Origin: Pandoraea aquatica
GTDB lineage: Bacteria > Pseudomonadota > Gammaproteobacteria > Burkholderiales > Burkholderiaceae
Reading direction: 5' to 3'
NCBI RefSeq assembly: GCF_902459565.1
Contig: NZ_CABPSN010000002.1
Location: forward strand, 558,001-622,000
Length of the DNA: 64,000 nt
How positions within the stretch are numbered: the first letter of the stretch is position 1; each line of letters starts with the position of its first letter. This document shows positions 8,310 to 17,943 of this stretch, piece after piece. A model generated the notes under the pieces. The model worked only from the letters and a program-made list of their open reading frames with translations, was not told where the DNA came from and made no database searches. The position numbers and the translations under genes were made by a program.

Positions 8310-9245
8310 ATGAGCCAAGCTTCGCCCCCCGCATCGATGCCGTCCTCCGCCACACCGAACCCGCAAGCCGACGAACGCCTTGGGCGTTTGCTGATGATTG
8401 CCGCGATGGTGATCTCCGGCACGATCGGTTACTTCGTGCTGATGTCGGGCCAGCCCGCGCTCAATGTGGTGTTCTTCCGTTGTCTGATCGGGGCGCTCAG
8501 CCTGTGCGCCTGGTGTGCGTTTCGCGGTTATTGGCGCGGGTTCCGTATGACGCGATGGCAAGTCGTGAACGTGACGCTTGGGGCCATCACGCTCGTCTCT
8601 AACTGGTATTTCCTGTTCACGGCTTACCGATTGACCTCGGTCGGCATTACGACAGTCGTCTATAACGTCCAACCATTCCTGCTCGTGCTTGCCGGCGTGA
8701 TCGTCACGCGTGAGCGGCCGTCGCTGGCCACGCTGGGCTGTCTTGGTGTGGCGTTCGCCGGGTTGGTGATCCTGGCCGAGCCGGGCGGCGTGCATGGTGC
8801 GGGATACCTGGTCGGGGTGGCGAGTGCGCTGGCGGCCGCGTCGCTTTACGCCGCGACGACCCTTTTCACCAAGAAGCTGGCCGGGACGATTCGGCCCGAG
8901 ATCATTGCGGCGCTGCATATGGTGATCGGCGCGGTGGTTTTCGTCTGGATGGCGGACTTCCACCATTTGCCGTCGGCACCGCGCGAGGTCGGCGCTATCG
9001 TCACGCTGGGCCTGTTCCACACGACGTTCATGTATTTGTTGCTCTACGGGGCGTTTCAGAAGGCGTCGACGTCGAGTCTGGCGGTGTTCGGCTTCGTCTA
9101 TCCCGTGGTGGCCGTGGCGGTAGACTTTCTGGCGTTCGGCATCGTACTGCACCCGACGCAGTGGCTGGGCGGCGTGATGATTCTGCTCGCAGCCGGGTGG
9201 TATGCCCGGGGGCTGGGCGCGGCACCCGCCCGAAAGTCGGCCTGA
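8310..9245 (+). CDS. EamA/DMT-superfamily transporter
   Basis: A 311-residue inner-membrane protein of ten hydrophobic segments built from two EamA repeats (about residues 25-155 and 165-300). Typical features are [11 protein letters not shown] in helix 2, [27 protein letters not shown] around helices 3-4 and [23 protein letters not shown] in the second repeat. The family exports or exchanges metabolites; the substrate is unknown. ATG 8310 was chosen over the frame start at 8172 because it starts just before the first repeat and has a purine-rich AAGAGAAG upstream. Confidence 0.87.
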   Translation: MSQASPPASMPSSATPNPQADERLGRLLMIAAMVISGTIGYFVLMSGQPALNVVFFRCLIGALSLCAWCAFRGYWRGFRMTRWQVVNVTLGAITLVSNWYFLFTAYRLTSVGITTVVYNVQPFLLVLAGVIVTRERPSLATLGCLGVAFAGLVILAEPGGVHGAGYLVGVASALAAASLYAATTLFTKKLAGTIRPEIIAALHMVIGAVVFVWMADFHHLPSAPREVGAIVTLGLFHTTFMYLLLYGAFQKASTSSLAVFGFVYPVVAVAVDFLAFGIVLHPTQWLGGVMILLAAGWYARGLGAAPARKSA

Positions 9246-9354
9246 ACGCAGGGATCCGACGGCGGCGACCGTTGCGGCCGGGCAACATTGGGCGCTGGGC
9301 CTTGCCAGACGTGGTTTCGAGCAAGACCGGCGGGGTTTCGCTAAAATTGCGTCC

Positions 9355-10068
9355 ATGACCTCCCCGATCGAAGTTTGCTGGCGCGGCATAGAAGACTACG
9401 CCACCTCGTTCGACGCCATGCGCGCGTACAGCGACGCGCGTGGCTCGGACGGCCCCGACCAGCTCTGGATCGTCCAGCATCCGCCCGTCTACACGCTCGG
9501 ACTCGCCGGCGATCCCGCTCACCTGCTCGTTGCCAACACCGGTATTCCGCTCGTCAAAGTCGACCGCGGCGGCCAGATCACGTATCACGGCCCCGGTCAG
9601 GTGGTGATCTATCTGCTCGTGGACCTGCGCCGCCGCAAGCTCGGCGTGCGCGAAATGGTGCGTCTGATCGAGCAGGCGGTGATCGACACCCTTGGAGCGT
9701 ATAATCTCGACGTTGAGCGCCATGCCGGCGCGCCGGGTATCTATGTGAGCCCAGGCGACGGCAATGTGGCGCATGCCGGCGCGAAGATCGCTGCGCTCGG
9801 GTTGAAAATCCGCAACGGATGCAGTTATCACGGCGTATCGCTGAACGTCGCGATGGACCTGCGCCCGTTCGACTGGATCAATCCGTGCGGTTACGCCGGT
9901 TTGCAAACCGTAGACATGGCCACGCTAGGCGTGGCTCCCCGCTGGGACGAAGTGGCCGCGCGACTGGCGCAGCAACTCGGTCATCACCTCGAACAGCACC
10001 CCGCGACGACAGTTGCCGCGCCGCACGCCGATACGAATTCGGCCGCCAGCGCAGACGCCGCCGCCTGA
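9355..10068 (+). CDS. lipB: Octanoyl-[acyl-carrier-protein]:protein N-octanoyltransferase LipB
   Basis: A 237-residue LipB that moves octanoate from ACP to lipoyl domains of the 2-oxoacid dehydrogenases and glycine cleavage H protein. The biotin/lipoate ligase fold is shown by [29 protein letters not shown] and GAPGIYV. The catalytic lysine is in GAKIAALG and the acyl-accepting cysteine in INPCGYAG. It is followed 24 bases later by lipA, so the two form the lipoate-assembly operon. ATG 9355 is preferred as the frame upstream overlaps the EamA gene without family similarity. The C terminus has a 25-residue alanine-rich tail. Confidence 0.95.
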   Translation: MTSPIEVCWRGIEDYATSFDAMRAYSDARGSDGPDQLWIVQHPPVYTLGLAGDPAHLLVANTGIPLVKVDRGGQITYHGPGQVVIYLLVDLRRRKLGVREMVRLIEQAVIDTLGAYNLDVERHAGAPGIYVSPGDGNVAHAGAKIAALGLKIRNGCSYHGVSLNVAMDLRPFDWINPCGYAGLQTVDMATLGVAPRWDEVAARLAQQLGHHLEQHPATTVAAPHADTNSAASADAAA

Positions 10069-10092
10069 TTGGACGCCTGGAAAGCCCCCATC

Positions 10093-11100
10093 ATGACCAC
10101 CGTGACTCAGAACGACAGCACGAACAAAGAAGTTCGCACGATCGACGGCGATTACGACGCCACCGCCAAGCAGAAGTCGCAAGCCAAAACCGCGCGCATT
10201 CCGATCAAGATCGTGCCGATCGAGCGCCTGAAGAAGCCGGACTGGATTCGCGTGAAGGCGGCCACTCACACCTCCCGTTTCTACGAGATCAAGCAGATCC
10301 TGCGCGAGCACAATCTGCACACGGTCTGTGAAGAGGCGAGCTGCCCGAACATCGGCGAGTGCTTCGGCAAGGGCACGGCCACGTTCATGATCATGGGCGA
10401 CAAGTGCACGCGCCGTTGCCCGTTCTGCGACGTCGGTCATGGCCGCCCGGACCCGCTGGATGTCGACGAACCGCTGAACCTCGCGAAGACCATCGCTGCG
10501 ATGCGTCTGAAGTACGTCGTGATCACCAGCGTGGACCGCGACGACCTGCGCGATGGTGGTGCCCAGCACTTCGTCGATTGCATCCGCCACGTGCGTGAGC
10601 TGTCGCCGTCGACCCGCATCGAAATCCTGACGCCGGACTTCCGTGCGCGTCTCGATCGCGCGCTGGGCATTCTCAATGCCGCACCGCCCGATGTGATGAA
10701 CCACAACCTTGAAACGGTGCCGCGTCTGTACAAGGAAGCGCGCCCCGGTTCGGACTACCAGCACTCGCTCACGCTCCTCAAGGAGTTCAAGGCGCAGCAT
10801 CCGGACGTGTCGACGAAGTCGGGTCTGATGGTCGGTCTGGGCGAGACGGACGAAGAAATTCTTCAGGTGATGCGCGACATGCGTGCGCACAACGTCGACA
10901 TGCTCACGATCGGTCAGTACCTGCAACCGTCGGAGCACCACCTGCCGGTGCGCCGTTACGTGACGCCCGACACGTTCAAGATGTTCGAGGAAGAAGCGTA
11001 CAAGATGGGCTTCACCCACGCGGCTGTAGGCGCGATGGTGCGTTCGAGCTATCACGCCGATGTACAGGCGCATGAAGCGGGTGTGGCCGACGCCATCTGA
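10093..11100 (+). CDS. lipA: Lipoyl synthase LipA (radical SAM)
   Basis: A 335-residue radical SAM enzyme that inserts two sulfurs into protein-bound octanoyl groups. Both iron-sulfur sites are visible: the auxiliary cluster cysteines in [12 protein letters not shown] and the SAM cluster in CTRRCPFC. The C-terminal serine ligand lies in the RSSYHA segment. The start at ATG 10093 excludes a TTG-started extension at 10069. It forms an operon with lipB and is followed by a strong terminator. Confidence 0.96.
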   Translation: MTTVTQNDSTNKEVRTIDGDYDATAKQKSQAKTARIPIKIVPIERLKKPDWIRVKAATHTSRFYEIKQILREHNLHTVCEEASCPNIGECFGKGTATFMIMGDKCTRRCPFCDVGHGRPDPLDVDEPLNLAKTIAAMRLKYVVITSVDRDDLRDGGAQHFVDCIRHVRELSPSTRIEILTPDFRARLDRALGILNAAPPDVMNHNLETVPRLYKEARPGSDYQHSLTLLKEFKAQHPDVSTKSGLMVGLGETDEEILQVMRDMRAHNVDMLTIGQYLQPSEHHLPVRRYVTPDTFKMFEEEAYKMGFTHAAVGAMVRSSYHADVQAHEAGVADAI

Positions 11101-11144
11101 GCGGCATCCCCCCGGGCAACTGCCCGGAAAAAGCTTTACGAAAG

Positions 11145-11173
11145 CGGATCGTCGAAAGACGGTCCGTTTTTTT
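11145..11173 (+). terminator. Intrinsic terminator of lipBA
   Basis: Stem CGGATCGTC / GACGGTCCG with a GAAA tetraloop (one T-G wobble) followed by seven T residues. A second hairpin, CCGGGCA/TGCCCGG, lies at about 11112-11127 just before it. Confidence 0.85.
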
Positions 11174-11555
11174 CGTCCGTGCCGTCCGCACGCTCGGCCA
11201 CCGAGCGAGCCGATGGCCACCGCCAAGCGTTAGCCGGACGCCCGTACTGGATTACGGGACGTCACAAGTCGCGCCCGGTTTAATAGCCGATACGCGCCGC
11301 ACCTTCCATCGGATGCCGACTAACGCGTCCGAATGTCTACGATACGCACCGCCATTTGCGGCGATCGTCGCCGAACGGTCAGCGTTACCCCCGCCCGGCA
11401 GCTTCATCTCCCTCGAAATATGTTGTAACAACCGTCACCTTGTGGCGCTGGGTGGGTTGTTCCAGAATATTGAAACTTTGTTTTGCTTGGCAAAACACTG
11501 CGCGCGTCATGGTTATTAGGCGAGCGGATGTTCCGGATGCACGCCAGGAGGCAGC
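11174..11555. other. Gene-free stretch with inverted repeats before the amidohydrolase gene
   Basis: I see no supported gene in these 382 bases. Near the 3' end lies a perfect inverted repeat TGTTTTGC-TTG-GCAAAACA (11479-11497), and GTTGTAACAAC lies near 11422. Either could be an operator for the amidohydrolase-IclR pair; the IclR product encoded downstream is the obvious candidate. AGGAGG precedes the ATG at 11556. Confidence 0.45.
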
Positions 11556-12449
11556 ATGTCCCGTCAGGTCACTGAGGGCCGATTTTTCGTTGAAGCACCG
11601 CAAGGTGGCCAAGGTGACGTTAAGCGCCACGGGGCACACTTGCCTCTGGTGATCGACGCGCCTCACAGCGGCCATGTATTCCCGCCGGACTTCGACACCA
11701 TCGCCCCGACCGCCGCGATCCTCGCTTGCGGCGACGCCTATGTCGACGAGCTTTGGTCTGTCGCCACGCATCACGGCGCGACGCTCGTGGCTGCGCTTTT
11801 CCCGCGCGCCTATATCGACCCGAACCGCGCCGAGCACGACATCGACCCCGAATTACTGGCGAGCCTGTGGCCGCACGATGCGCGTCCGCAACACTATAGC
11901 GAACGTGGTGTCGGCCTGTTGCACCGGTTTGCCGCCCCTAACGTACCGCTCTACGACCGCCGTTTGACGGTGGCCGAAGTCGAGCGACGCATACACGACT
12001 ACTACCTGCCGTACCGCCATGCGTTGCGCGATGCACTCGATGCGGCGTGGCAGCGTCAAGGCGTGGTCTGGCATCTCGACTGCCATTCGATGCGCTCGCG
12101 CGGCGGGGCGCTCGATCCCGACGCGGGCATGGCGCGCCCCGATGTCCTGGTGAGCGACGGAGACGGCACCACCGCGGACCCCGCGTTTTCACGCTGGGTG
12201 ATGGCCGAATTCACGCGTCTCGGATTTCGCACGGCCTACAACGTGCCCTATCGAGGTGGGGATCTGGTGCGTCACTTCGGACGTCCCGCCGAGCGGCGTC
12301 ACAGCGTGCAGATCGAACTGAATCAGGCGCTTTATCTGAATGAATCTAGTGGCGAAAAGCATGACGGCTTTTCGACGCTGCAATCGCAACTTGGCCAATT
12401 TGCGGCGGCGCTTGCCGCCTATGCCGAACAACATAGCGAGGAAGTTTGA
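11556..12449 (+). CDS. N-formylglutamate amidohydrolase family protein
   Basis: A 297-residue amidohydrolase of the N-formylglutamate deformylase family, which hydrolyses N-formylglutamate to glutamate and formate at the end of the five-step histidine pathway. The metal-site residues are in VIDAPHSGHVFP, DAYVDEL and WHLDCHSM. A strong AGGAGG sits eight bases before ATG 11556. No other hut genes lie in the window; instead it is followed one base after its stop by an IclR regulator and then by an ABC transporter-dctA operon, so its real substrate may be a formylated or acylated amino acid imported by those genes. That link is inference. Confidence 0.85.
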   Translation: MSRQVTEGRFFVEAPQGGQGDVKRHGAHLPLVIDAPHSGHVFPPDFDTIAPTAAILACGDAYVDELWSVATHHGATLVAALFPRAYIDPNRAEHDIDPELLASLWPHDARPQHYSERGVGLLHRFAAPNVPLYDRRLTVAEVERRIHDYYLPYRHALRDALDAAWQRQGVVWHLDCHSMRSRGGALDPDAGMARPDVLVSDGDGTTADPAFSRWVMAEFTRLGFRTAYNVPYRGGDLVRHFGRPAERRHSVQIELNQALYLNESSGEKHDGFSTLQSQLGQFAAALAAYAEQHSEEV

Positions 12450-12450
12450 G

Positions 12451-13230
12451 ATGGACTACACAGTCGCTTCGGTCGACACGGCGCTTTCGCTGCTGTCGCT
12501 GGTCGGGGAGTGCCCCGGCCTGGGTGTGACGGAACTGGCGCAGCGCGCCGGCCTGAACAAGTCGCGGGCGTTTCGTCTGCTGGCCACGCTCGAACAGCAT
12601 CGCTGGGTGGTTCGCGAGGGCAGCCCGGTGACGTACGTGCTGGGTGCGCAGGCACTGGTGCTCGGCGTCGCTGGCCATGAACAGGTCAATCTTGTGAAGG
12701 TCGCCCATCGTCACCTTCAGGCGCTCAACCGCGCGCTCAACGAGAACATCCAGTTGCGCGTGCGCGACGGTCTCGAATCGCTGTGCGTCGCCCGCGTGGA
12801 ATCGACGCACGAACTGCGCGTACATGGCGTAGTCGGTAACCGTCGCCCGCTGTACGTCGGCGCGTCGGGCCGCGTGCTGCTGGCCTTCGCGTCGGACGAT
12901 GTCCGTGCGCAAGTGCTCGGACGTCCGCGCAAGCGCTTCACGGCGGGCACGTTGATCGAGCGCGACGAACTTGCGGCCGAGCTGCTGAATGTGCGCCGTC
13001 AGGATTGCGCCGTGAGCTTTGGCGAACTCGCGCCGGAAGCTGTCTCGGTCGCGGTGCCGGTGCGCGACGCATCGGGCGAAGTCATCGCCTCGTTGTCGGC
13101 CTCGGGTCCGTCGTCGCGCATGACGCGCGCGTTGCTGCCCGATATCTCGTCGCGTCTGTCGGCCTGTGCCGCAGAGATTTCGGCCGCACTGGGCTATCAC
13201 ACGCCGGTCCCGGAAGCACTGTCTGCCTAA
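12451..13230 (+). CDS. IclR-family transcriptional regulator
   Basis: A 259-residue IclR-type regulator. The winged helix-turn-helix spans about residues 5-65 (LGVTELAQRAGLNKSRAFRLLATLEQ), and the effector-binding domain follows, with VGASGRVLLAF and a C-terminal VAVPVRDASGEVIASLS typical of IclR. ATG 12451 begins one base after the amidohydrolase stop, so the two are cotranscribed. It sits directly before a regulatory region rich in GGAAATCC-type repeats, which resemble IclR-family operators, so it is a good candidate regulator of the downstream transporter operon. Confidence 0.9.
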   Translation: MDYTVASVDTALSLLSLVGECPGLGVTELAQRAGLNKSRAFRLLATLEQHRWVVREGSPVTYVLGAQALVLGVAGHEQVNLVKVAHRHLQALNRALNENIQLRVRDGLESLCVARVESTHELRVHGVVGNRRPLYVGASGRVLLAFASDDVRAQVLGRPRKRFTAGTLIERDELAAELLNVRRQDCAVSFGELAPEAVSVAVPVRDASGEVIASLSASGPSSRMTRALLPDISSRLSACAAEISAALGYHTPVPEALSA

Positions 13231-13249
13231 GTGCGCTGAGCGTAGCCGG

Positions 13250-13350
13250 TAGGAGGGGCAACCGGTGACGTTGCCCCCCCTAGCGGAATCCGAACCTCCC
13301 ATCGAAGGCCCTGCCGCCACCGGCAGGTGCTTTCAAGGGAGGTTTTGTTT
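13250..13350 (+). terminator. Two hairpins after the IclR gene, the second a branched terminator
   Basis: The first hairpin (about 13250-13282) pairs AGGAGGGGCAAC with GTTGCCCCCCCT. The second pairs AACCTCCC (13293-13300) with GGGAGGTT (13337-13344), encloses an inner CCTGCCG/CGGCAGG stem, and ends in TTTTGTTT. Together they should end amidohydrolase-iclR transcription. Confidence 0.65.
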
Positions 13351-13434
13351 ATTTCAACGGTCCGTTGTGACGCATCGAGCCGCGTGCGCACCTAGCTATA
13401 TCGCGTGAAATCTCCCAATTTCACCGGATTTTCT

Positions 13435-13603
13435 GGAAATCCAGAAACAATCTGTGCTTGCTTTCCGGTTTTCCGTATAAGTGAGCATCGGGTTTTCCAC
13501 AACTTCCCACAATAAAATCAACAACTTGTATTGATGGCATAAGACTTGCTTTCTAACGCGCGTGCTGCCGCAGTTTCCGAATTCCCGTTGGAAATCCGGA
13601 AAC
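13435..13603. repeat. Repeated GGAAAnCCGGAAAC-type motifs flanking the sigma-54 promoter
   Basis: Four copies of a 14-base motif are seen: GGAAATCCAGAAAC at 13435-13448 (plus), GGAAAACCGGAAAG at 13461-13474 (minus), GGGAATTCGGAAAC at 13573-13586 (minus) and GGAAATCCGGAAAC at 13590-13603 (plus). The first copy also lies in the perfect inverted repeat TTTCTGG-AAAT-CCAGAAA (13430-13447). The copies form one pair upstream and one downstream of the promoter at 13535-13550, an arrangement that suggests operator pairs or an enhancer plus repressor sites. Confidence 0.6.
13535..13550 (+). promoter_or_regulatory. Sigma-54 (-24/-12) promoter of the ABC transporter-dctA operon
   Basis: The sequence TGGCATAAGACTTGCT matches the sigma-54 consensus TGGCACGRNNNTTGCW at all key bases, with GG and GC separated by exactly ten bases. 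It lies 89 bases before the substrate-binding protein gene. The predicted start of transcription is near 13561. A sigma-54 activator of DctD type is encoded about 6 kb downstream. Confidence 0.75.
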
Positions 13604-13638
13604 CCAGAGCAAGCCGTTCTAATAAGAGAGGAGACCTT

Positions 13639-14607
13639 ATGTTCAAGCAATGCCTTGCCGCCGCTGCGCTGTGTGCAGTTTCGCTACACGCTTTTGCCGA
13701 CGATCTGGTGCGTCTGGGGAACCTGAAGTTCGCCCACTACGGCGCTGTGTCGTACATGAAAGTGATTGGACCGAAGTACGGCCTGAAGATCGAGGAACGG
13801 ATGTTCGCCAAGGGCGTGGACATCATGCCGGCCATCGTGGCCGGTCAGATCGACGTGTCGGCAAGCGCGCTTGACGCCGCTATCGCAGGTCGCGCTCAGG
13901 GCGCACCGATTTACGCGGTGGCCGGTTTTGCCAAGGGCGGCGTGCGTCTCGTGGCGAAGAAGGGACTGCCGGTCACCAAGGTGGCCGACCTCAAGGGCAA
14001 GAAGGTGGGTGTGGCCCGTGGCGGTGCGCAGGAAATGATTCTGTACGCAGAACTGGCGAAGGCCGGTCTGACGTGGTCGGATCAGCCGGGCAAGGACGTG
14101 CAGATCATGTTCATGGCCTTCGCCGATCTGAATCAGGCACTGGCCGCCGGCAGCATCGACGCGATGTGCCAGTCGGAGCCGCAAGCCTCGCAAGCCATCA
14201 ACAAGGGCTTCGGCGTGGAAATGCTCAAGCCGTACGACACGCCCATCGGCGAGCCGGTGCGTGCGCTCGTGATCACCGAGAAGCTCTATAAAGAAAAGCC
14301 GGACGTGGCCCAACGTCTGATGTATGCGTTCGTCGAAGCGACCGATTACTTCATCAAGAACCCGAAGGCGGCCGAGAAGTACGTTCGCGAGGACATGTTC
14401 AAGAACCAGATCACGGAGCAGGACTTCACGGACGCCATCGGCAACTCGCCGTATAGCTACGACCTGAGCCTCTCGCACGTGCAACTCACGACCGACCTGA
14501 TGAAGAAGTACGGCGTGGGCAAGTTGCAGGATCCGGTGCCGCAGGCGGGAGACTGGGTCAAGCTCGACCTGCTCGCCAAGGCGAAAACCAAGCTGAACAT
14601 CAAGTAA
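13639..14607 (+). CDS. ABC transporter substrate-binding protein (SsuA/TauA/NrtA type)
   Basis: A 322-residue periplasmic binding protein. The signal peptide is MFKQCLAAAALCAVSLHAFA. The mature part follows the NMT1/SsuA fold: LGNLKFAHYGAVSYMKVIGPKYGLKIE, GVDIMPAIVAGQIDVSAS, DLKGKKVGVARGG and DAMCQSEPQAS. The family binds sulfonates, nitrate, pyrimidines or aromatic acids; the ligand cannot be told from the sequence. ATG 13639 has AGAGAGGAG upstream. It starts a run of four closely spaced genes (binding protein, permease, ATPase, dctA) behind a sigma-54 promoter. Confidence 0.88.
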   Translation: MFKQCLAAAALCAVSLHAFADDLVRLGNLKFAHYGAVSYMKVIGPKYGLKIEERMFAKGVDIMPAIVAGQIDVSASALDAAIAGRAQGAPIYAVAGFAKGGVRLVAKKGLPVTKVADLKGKKVGVARGGAQEMILYAELAKAGLTWSDQPGKDVQIMFMAFADLNQALAAGSIDAMCQSEPQASQAINKGFGVEMLKPYDTPIGEPVRALVITEKLYKEKPDVAQRLMYAFVEATDYFIKNPKAAEKYVREDMFKNQITEQDFTDAIGNSPYSYDLSLSHVQLTTDLMKKYGVGKLQDPVPQAGDWVKLDLLAKAKTKLNIK

Positions 14608-14621
14608 GGCGAGGCGAACGG

Positions 14622-15458
14622 ATGTCCGCAGTGCTCCCCCATTCGGGTGCTTCACGCGCCGCGCGCATGATGCGCGGCGTGCTGATTCCGGTCGCGGTTG
14701 TGGTGATCTGGCAGATCGTCACCGGCCTCGGCTGGATCAACCCGATTATTCTCCCGTCGCCGCTCGCCGTCGTGACCAAGTGGTGGCAATACCTCAAACC
14801 GACCGTGGCGATGGCCGAGGGCTTCGGTGCGTGGCTCGAATCGAGCGAATTGCTCATGGATGCCACGCATAGCCTTTACCGCGTGATCATGGGCTTCATC
14901 GTGGGCGCAGGCATTGCGCTGCCGCTCGGTCTGCTCATGGGCACGAGTACGCGTGTCTACGGCCTGTTCAACCCGCTGGTGCAGGTGGTGCGTCCGATTC
15001 CCCCGATCGCGTACATTCCGCTCGCCATTCTCTGGTTCGGTCTGGGCAATCCCCCCGCGTTCTTCCTGATCGCGCTGGGCGCGTTTTTCCCTGTGCTGAT
15101 GAACACGATCGCCGGTGTGCGTCACGTCGACGGCATCTATCTGCGTGCCGCGCGCAACCTCGGCGCGGGTCAGCTCACGATCTTCCGCCGCGTGATTTTG
15201 CCGGCGGCGACGCCCTACATCCTGTCGGGCGTGCGCATCGGTATCGGCACGGCGTTTATCGTCGTGATCGTGGCCGAGATGATCGCGGTGAACAACGGTC
15301 TGGGTTATCGCATTCTGGAAGCGCGCGAGTACATGTGGTCGGACAAGATCATCGCCGGGATGCTGACCATCGGTCTGCTCGGTCTGGTGATCGACCTCGG
15401 CATGGATCGTCTCAACAACCACCTGCTCAAGTGGCACCGTGGTCTGGAAACGAAGTGA
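14622..15458 (+). CDS. ABC transporter permease (SsuC/TauC type)
   Basis: A 278-residue inner-membrane permease with about six helices. The EAA-type cytoplasmic loop that docks the ATPase is seen as LRAARNLGAGQLTIFRRVILPAATPYI at about residues 172-198. It starts 14 bases after the binding-protein stop and ends 13 bases before the ATPase start, so the three form one importer. The short N terminus before the first helix and the overall length fit the SsuC/TauC group. Confidence 0.9.
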   Translation: MSAVLPHSGASRAARMMRGVLIPVAVVVIWQIVTGLGWINPIILPSPLAVVTKWWQYLKPTVAMAEGFGAWLESSELLMDATHSLYRVIMGFIVGAGIALPLGLLMGTSTRVYGLFNPLVQVVRPIPPIAYIPLAILWFGLGNPPAFFLIALGAFFPVLMNTIAGVRHVDGIYLRAARNLGAGQLTIFRRVILPAATPYILSGVRIGIGTAFIVVIVAEMIAVNNGLGYRILEAREYMWSDKIIAGMLTIGLLGLVIDLGMDRLNNHLLKWHRGLETK

Positions 15459-15471
15459 GGAGACGACCGAC

Positions 15472-16266
15472 ATGCTGATTCAAATCGATCACGTCAACAA
15501 ACAGTTCCCGATTCCCGGCGGCGTCGTCGACGCGCTCAAGGACATCGACCTGAACATCAACGCGGGTGAGTTCGTCTGCCTGCTCGGCCCGTCGGGTTGC
15601 GGCAAGTCGACGCTGCTCAACGCGCTCGCCGGCTTCGTGCAACCGACTTCGGGTGCGATTCGCATCGACGGTCGTGCCGACGCTGCTGCCGAACCGGGCC
15701 CGGATCGCGGCATGGTGTTCCAGGAGTACGCACTGTTCCCCTGGATGACCGTGGCGCAGAACGTGGCGTTCGGTCTCGAAATCAAGGGCATGAAGCGCGC
15801 CGAGATCAACGAGCGCGTGAACCTGCTGCTCGGCAAGCTCAATCTGCGCGAGTTTCGCGACCGCTATCCGCGCGATCTCTCGGGCGGTATGCGTCAGCGC
15901 GTGGCGATTGCCCGCGTGCTCGCGCTCGACAGTCCGATCATGCTCATGGACGAGCCGTTCGGTGCGCTCGACGCCCTCACGCGTCGCACGTTGCAGGACG
16001 AGCTGCTGCGCATTTGGGAGGAATTCAGGAAGACGATCATTTTCGTCACACACAGTATCGAGGAGTCGATCTATCTGGCCGACCGGGTCGTCGTCATGAC
16101 GTACCGGCCGGGCACGGTCAAGCGGGACGTGGTCATCGAACTACCCCGTCCGCGCGACACGGCAGGCAGCGAATTCAATGAATTGAAGAAGGAGCTGGCC
16201 CAGATGGTGATGGAGGAGCAAATGCGCTTTGCGCAAAGCGAGATTCGCGGCGTCACCGCGGATTAA
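15472..16266 (+). CDS. ABC transporter ATP-binding protein (SsuB/TauB type)
   Basis: A 264-residue ATPase energising the neighbouring permease. Walker A is GPSGCGKST (about residue 38), the signature is LSGGMRQR, Walker B is IMLMDEPFGALDA, and the switch histidine is in IFVTHSIEES. ATG 15472 follows the permease stop closely. dctA follows after 44 bases that contain no obvious promoter, so the importer and dctA are likely cotranscribed. Confidence 0.92.
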   Translation: MLIQIDHVNKQFPIPGGVVDALKDIDLNINAGEFVCLLGPSGCGKSTLLNALAGFVQPTSGAIRIDGRADAAAEPGPDRGMVFQEYALFPWMTVAQNVAFGLEIKGMKRAEINERVNLLLGKLNLREFRDRYPRDLSGGMRQRVAIARVLALDSPIMLMDEPFGALDALTRRTLQDELLRIWEEFRKTIIFVTHSIEESIYLADRVVVMTYRPGTVKRDVVIELPRPRDTAGSEFNELKKELAQMVMEEQMRFAQSEIRGVTAD

Positions 16267-16310
16267 TAAGAAGGGCGGTGGCTTGCCCCGCCGCCTGAAG
16301 AGGAAACAAC

Positions 16311-17597
16311 ATGCAAACCCAGACCAAAAAACCCTTTTACCGCATCCTGTACGTGCAGGTGCTGTTTGCCATTGTCGTCGGCATTCTGCTCGGGCACTTC
16401 CGGCCCGATCTGGCCGTCGAGATGAAACCGCTTGGTGACGCGTTCATCAAGCTCATCAAGATGATCATCGGTCCGGTGATCTTCTGTACGGTCGTGACCG
16501 GTATTGCCGGCATGGAAGACATGAAGAAGGTCGGTCGCGTGGGCGGTAAGGCGCTGATCTACTTCGAAGTCGTCTCGACGCTCGCGCTCGTGATCGGTCT
16601 CGTTGCCACGCACGTGCTCAAGCCGGGCGCTGGCTTCAACGTCGACATCAGCACGCTCGATCCGAAGGCCATCGCCGGCTACGCCGCGAAGGCTGCACAC
16701 GGCGACACGTTCACCGACTTCCTGCTGCACCTGATTCCGAACACGATCACTGACGCGTTCGCCAAGGGTGAAATCCTTCAGATTCTCGTGATCGCTATCC
16801 TGTTCGGCGCTGCGCTGGGCATGATCGGTGAGCGTGGTCGCGTGGTGACGGGCTGGATCGACAGCGTGTCGGGCGTGCTCTTCCGCGTCGTGCACATCAT
16901 CACCAAGGTCGCTCCGCTGGGCGCTTTCGGTGCGATGGCCTTCACCATCGGCAAGTACGGTATCGCTTCGCTGGTGCCGCTCGCCAAGCTGATGGGTACG
17001 TTCTACCTGACGTCGTTCCTGTTCGTGATCGTCGTGTTGGGTCTGATCGCCAAGTTCACCGGCTTCTCGATCTTCCGCTTCCTCGCGTACATCAAGGAAG
17101 AGCTGCTGATCGTGCTGGGTACGAGCTCGTCGGAAGCCGCGCTGCCGCACCTGATGGAAAAGATGGAAAAGGCCGGTTGCTCGAAGTCGGTGGTGGGTCT
17201 CGTGATCCCGACCGGTTACTCGTTCAACCTCGACGGCACGAACATCTACATGACGATGGCCGTGCTGTTCATCGCACAAGCGACGAACATCGACCTGACC
17301 TGGGGCCAACAGCTCACGCTGCTCGCCGTGGCGATGCTGACGTCGAAGGGCGCTTCGGGCGTGACCGGCGCAGGCTTCATCACGCTGGCGGCAACGCTGG
17401 CCGTGATCCCGACGATCCCGGTCGCAGGGATGGTGCTGATTCTCGGTATCGACCGCTTCATGAGCGAATGCCGTGCACTGACGAACATCTGCGGCAACGG
17501 TGTCGCGACGATCGTCGTGTCGGCCTGGGAAAAGGAACTGGACCGCAAGAAGCTGAACGACGCCATGTCGGGCAAGCAAGGTCCGGAGCTGGCCTAA
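16311..17597 (+). CDS. dctA: C4-dicarboxylate/proton symporter DctA
   Basis: A 428-residue DAACS-family symporter importing succinate, fumarate and malate. Family marks are [18 protein letters not shown] near residue 55, the serine-rich [15 protein letters not shown] hairpin, the NLDGTNIYM helix-7 motif and [14 protein letters not shown] hairpin 2. It lies 44 bases behind an ABC importer and 346 bases before the dctB start, so DctB/DctD and sigma-54 probably control it. Unusually, it does not carry its own obvious -24/-12 element; the nearest is upstream of the ABC genes. Confidence 0.95.
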   Translation: MQTQTKKPFYRILYVQVLFAIVVGILLGHFRPDLAVEMKPLGDAFIKLIKMIIGPVIFCTVVTGIAGMEDMKKVGRVGGKALIYFEVVSTLALVIGLVATHVLKPGAGFNVDISTLDPKAIAGYAAKAAHGDTFTDFLLHLIPNTITDAFAKGEILQILVIAILFGAALGMIGERGRVVTGWIDSVSGVLFRVVHIITKVAPLGAFGAMAFTIGKYGIASLVPLAKLMGTFYLTSFLFVIVVLGLIAKFTGFSIFRFLAYIKEELLIVLGTSSSEAALPHLMEKMEKAGCSKSVVGLVIPTGYSFNLDGTNIYMTMAVLFIAQATNIDLTWGQQLTLLAVAMLTSKGASGVTGAGFITLAATLAVIPTIPVAGMVLILGIDRFMSECRALTNICGNGVATIVVSAWEKELDRKKLNDAMSGKQGPELA

Positions 17598-17943
17598 GGG
17601 CTGGCGGCAGGGGCGAGCGGTGTTGCGCGTGACGTGTCTCGCGCGATACTGTCGACCGCTTAGCGGAGTCCCTGCCAACCTGCATCAACCGTACGTTCGC
17701 CACCGGGCGGCGCGGCACAGGCACAATAGCGCCTGAGCTTCGCCGCCCGGTGGTCCTTCAGCACCTCACGCAACACCCTGTGCCCCAATGGCCACCCCGC
17801 ACGACAACACGATCCGCGCCCGCCACGCCCACGGCAGTCACGCACCTCAAGGTGCCGCTGCGCCCGTGAGCCATAAGGACGGTAAGGACGCAGTGGGCCA
17901 TCGGCGCGACGAAGTCCCCATCGATCTCGAGAGGACTGTCCCG

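Noticed and set aside
11313-11519. Short plus-strand frame upstream of the amidohydrolase gene
   Set aside because: No ribosome binding site, low-complexity content and overlap with likely regulatory repeats.
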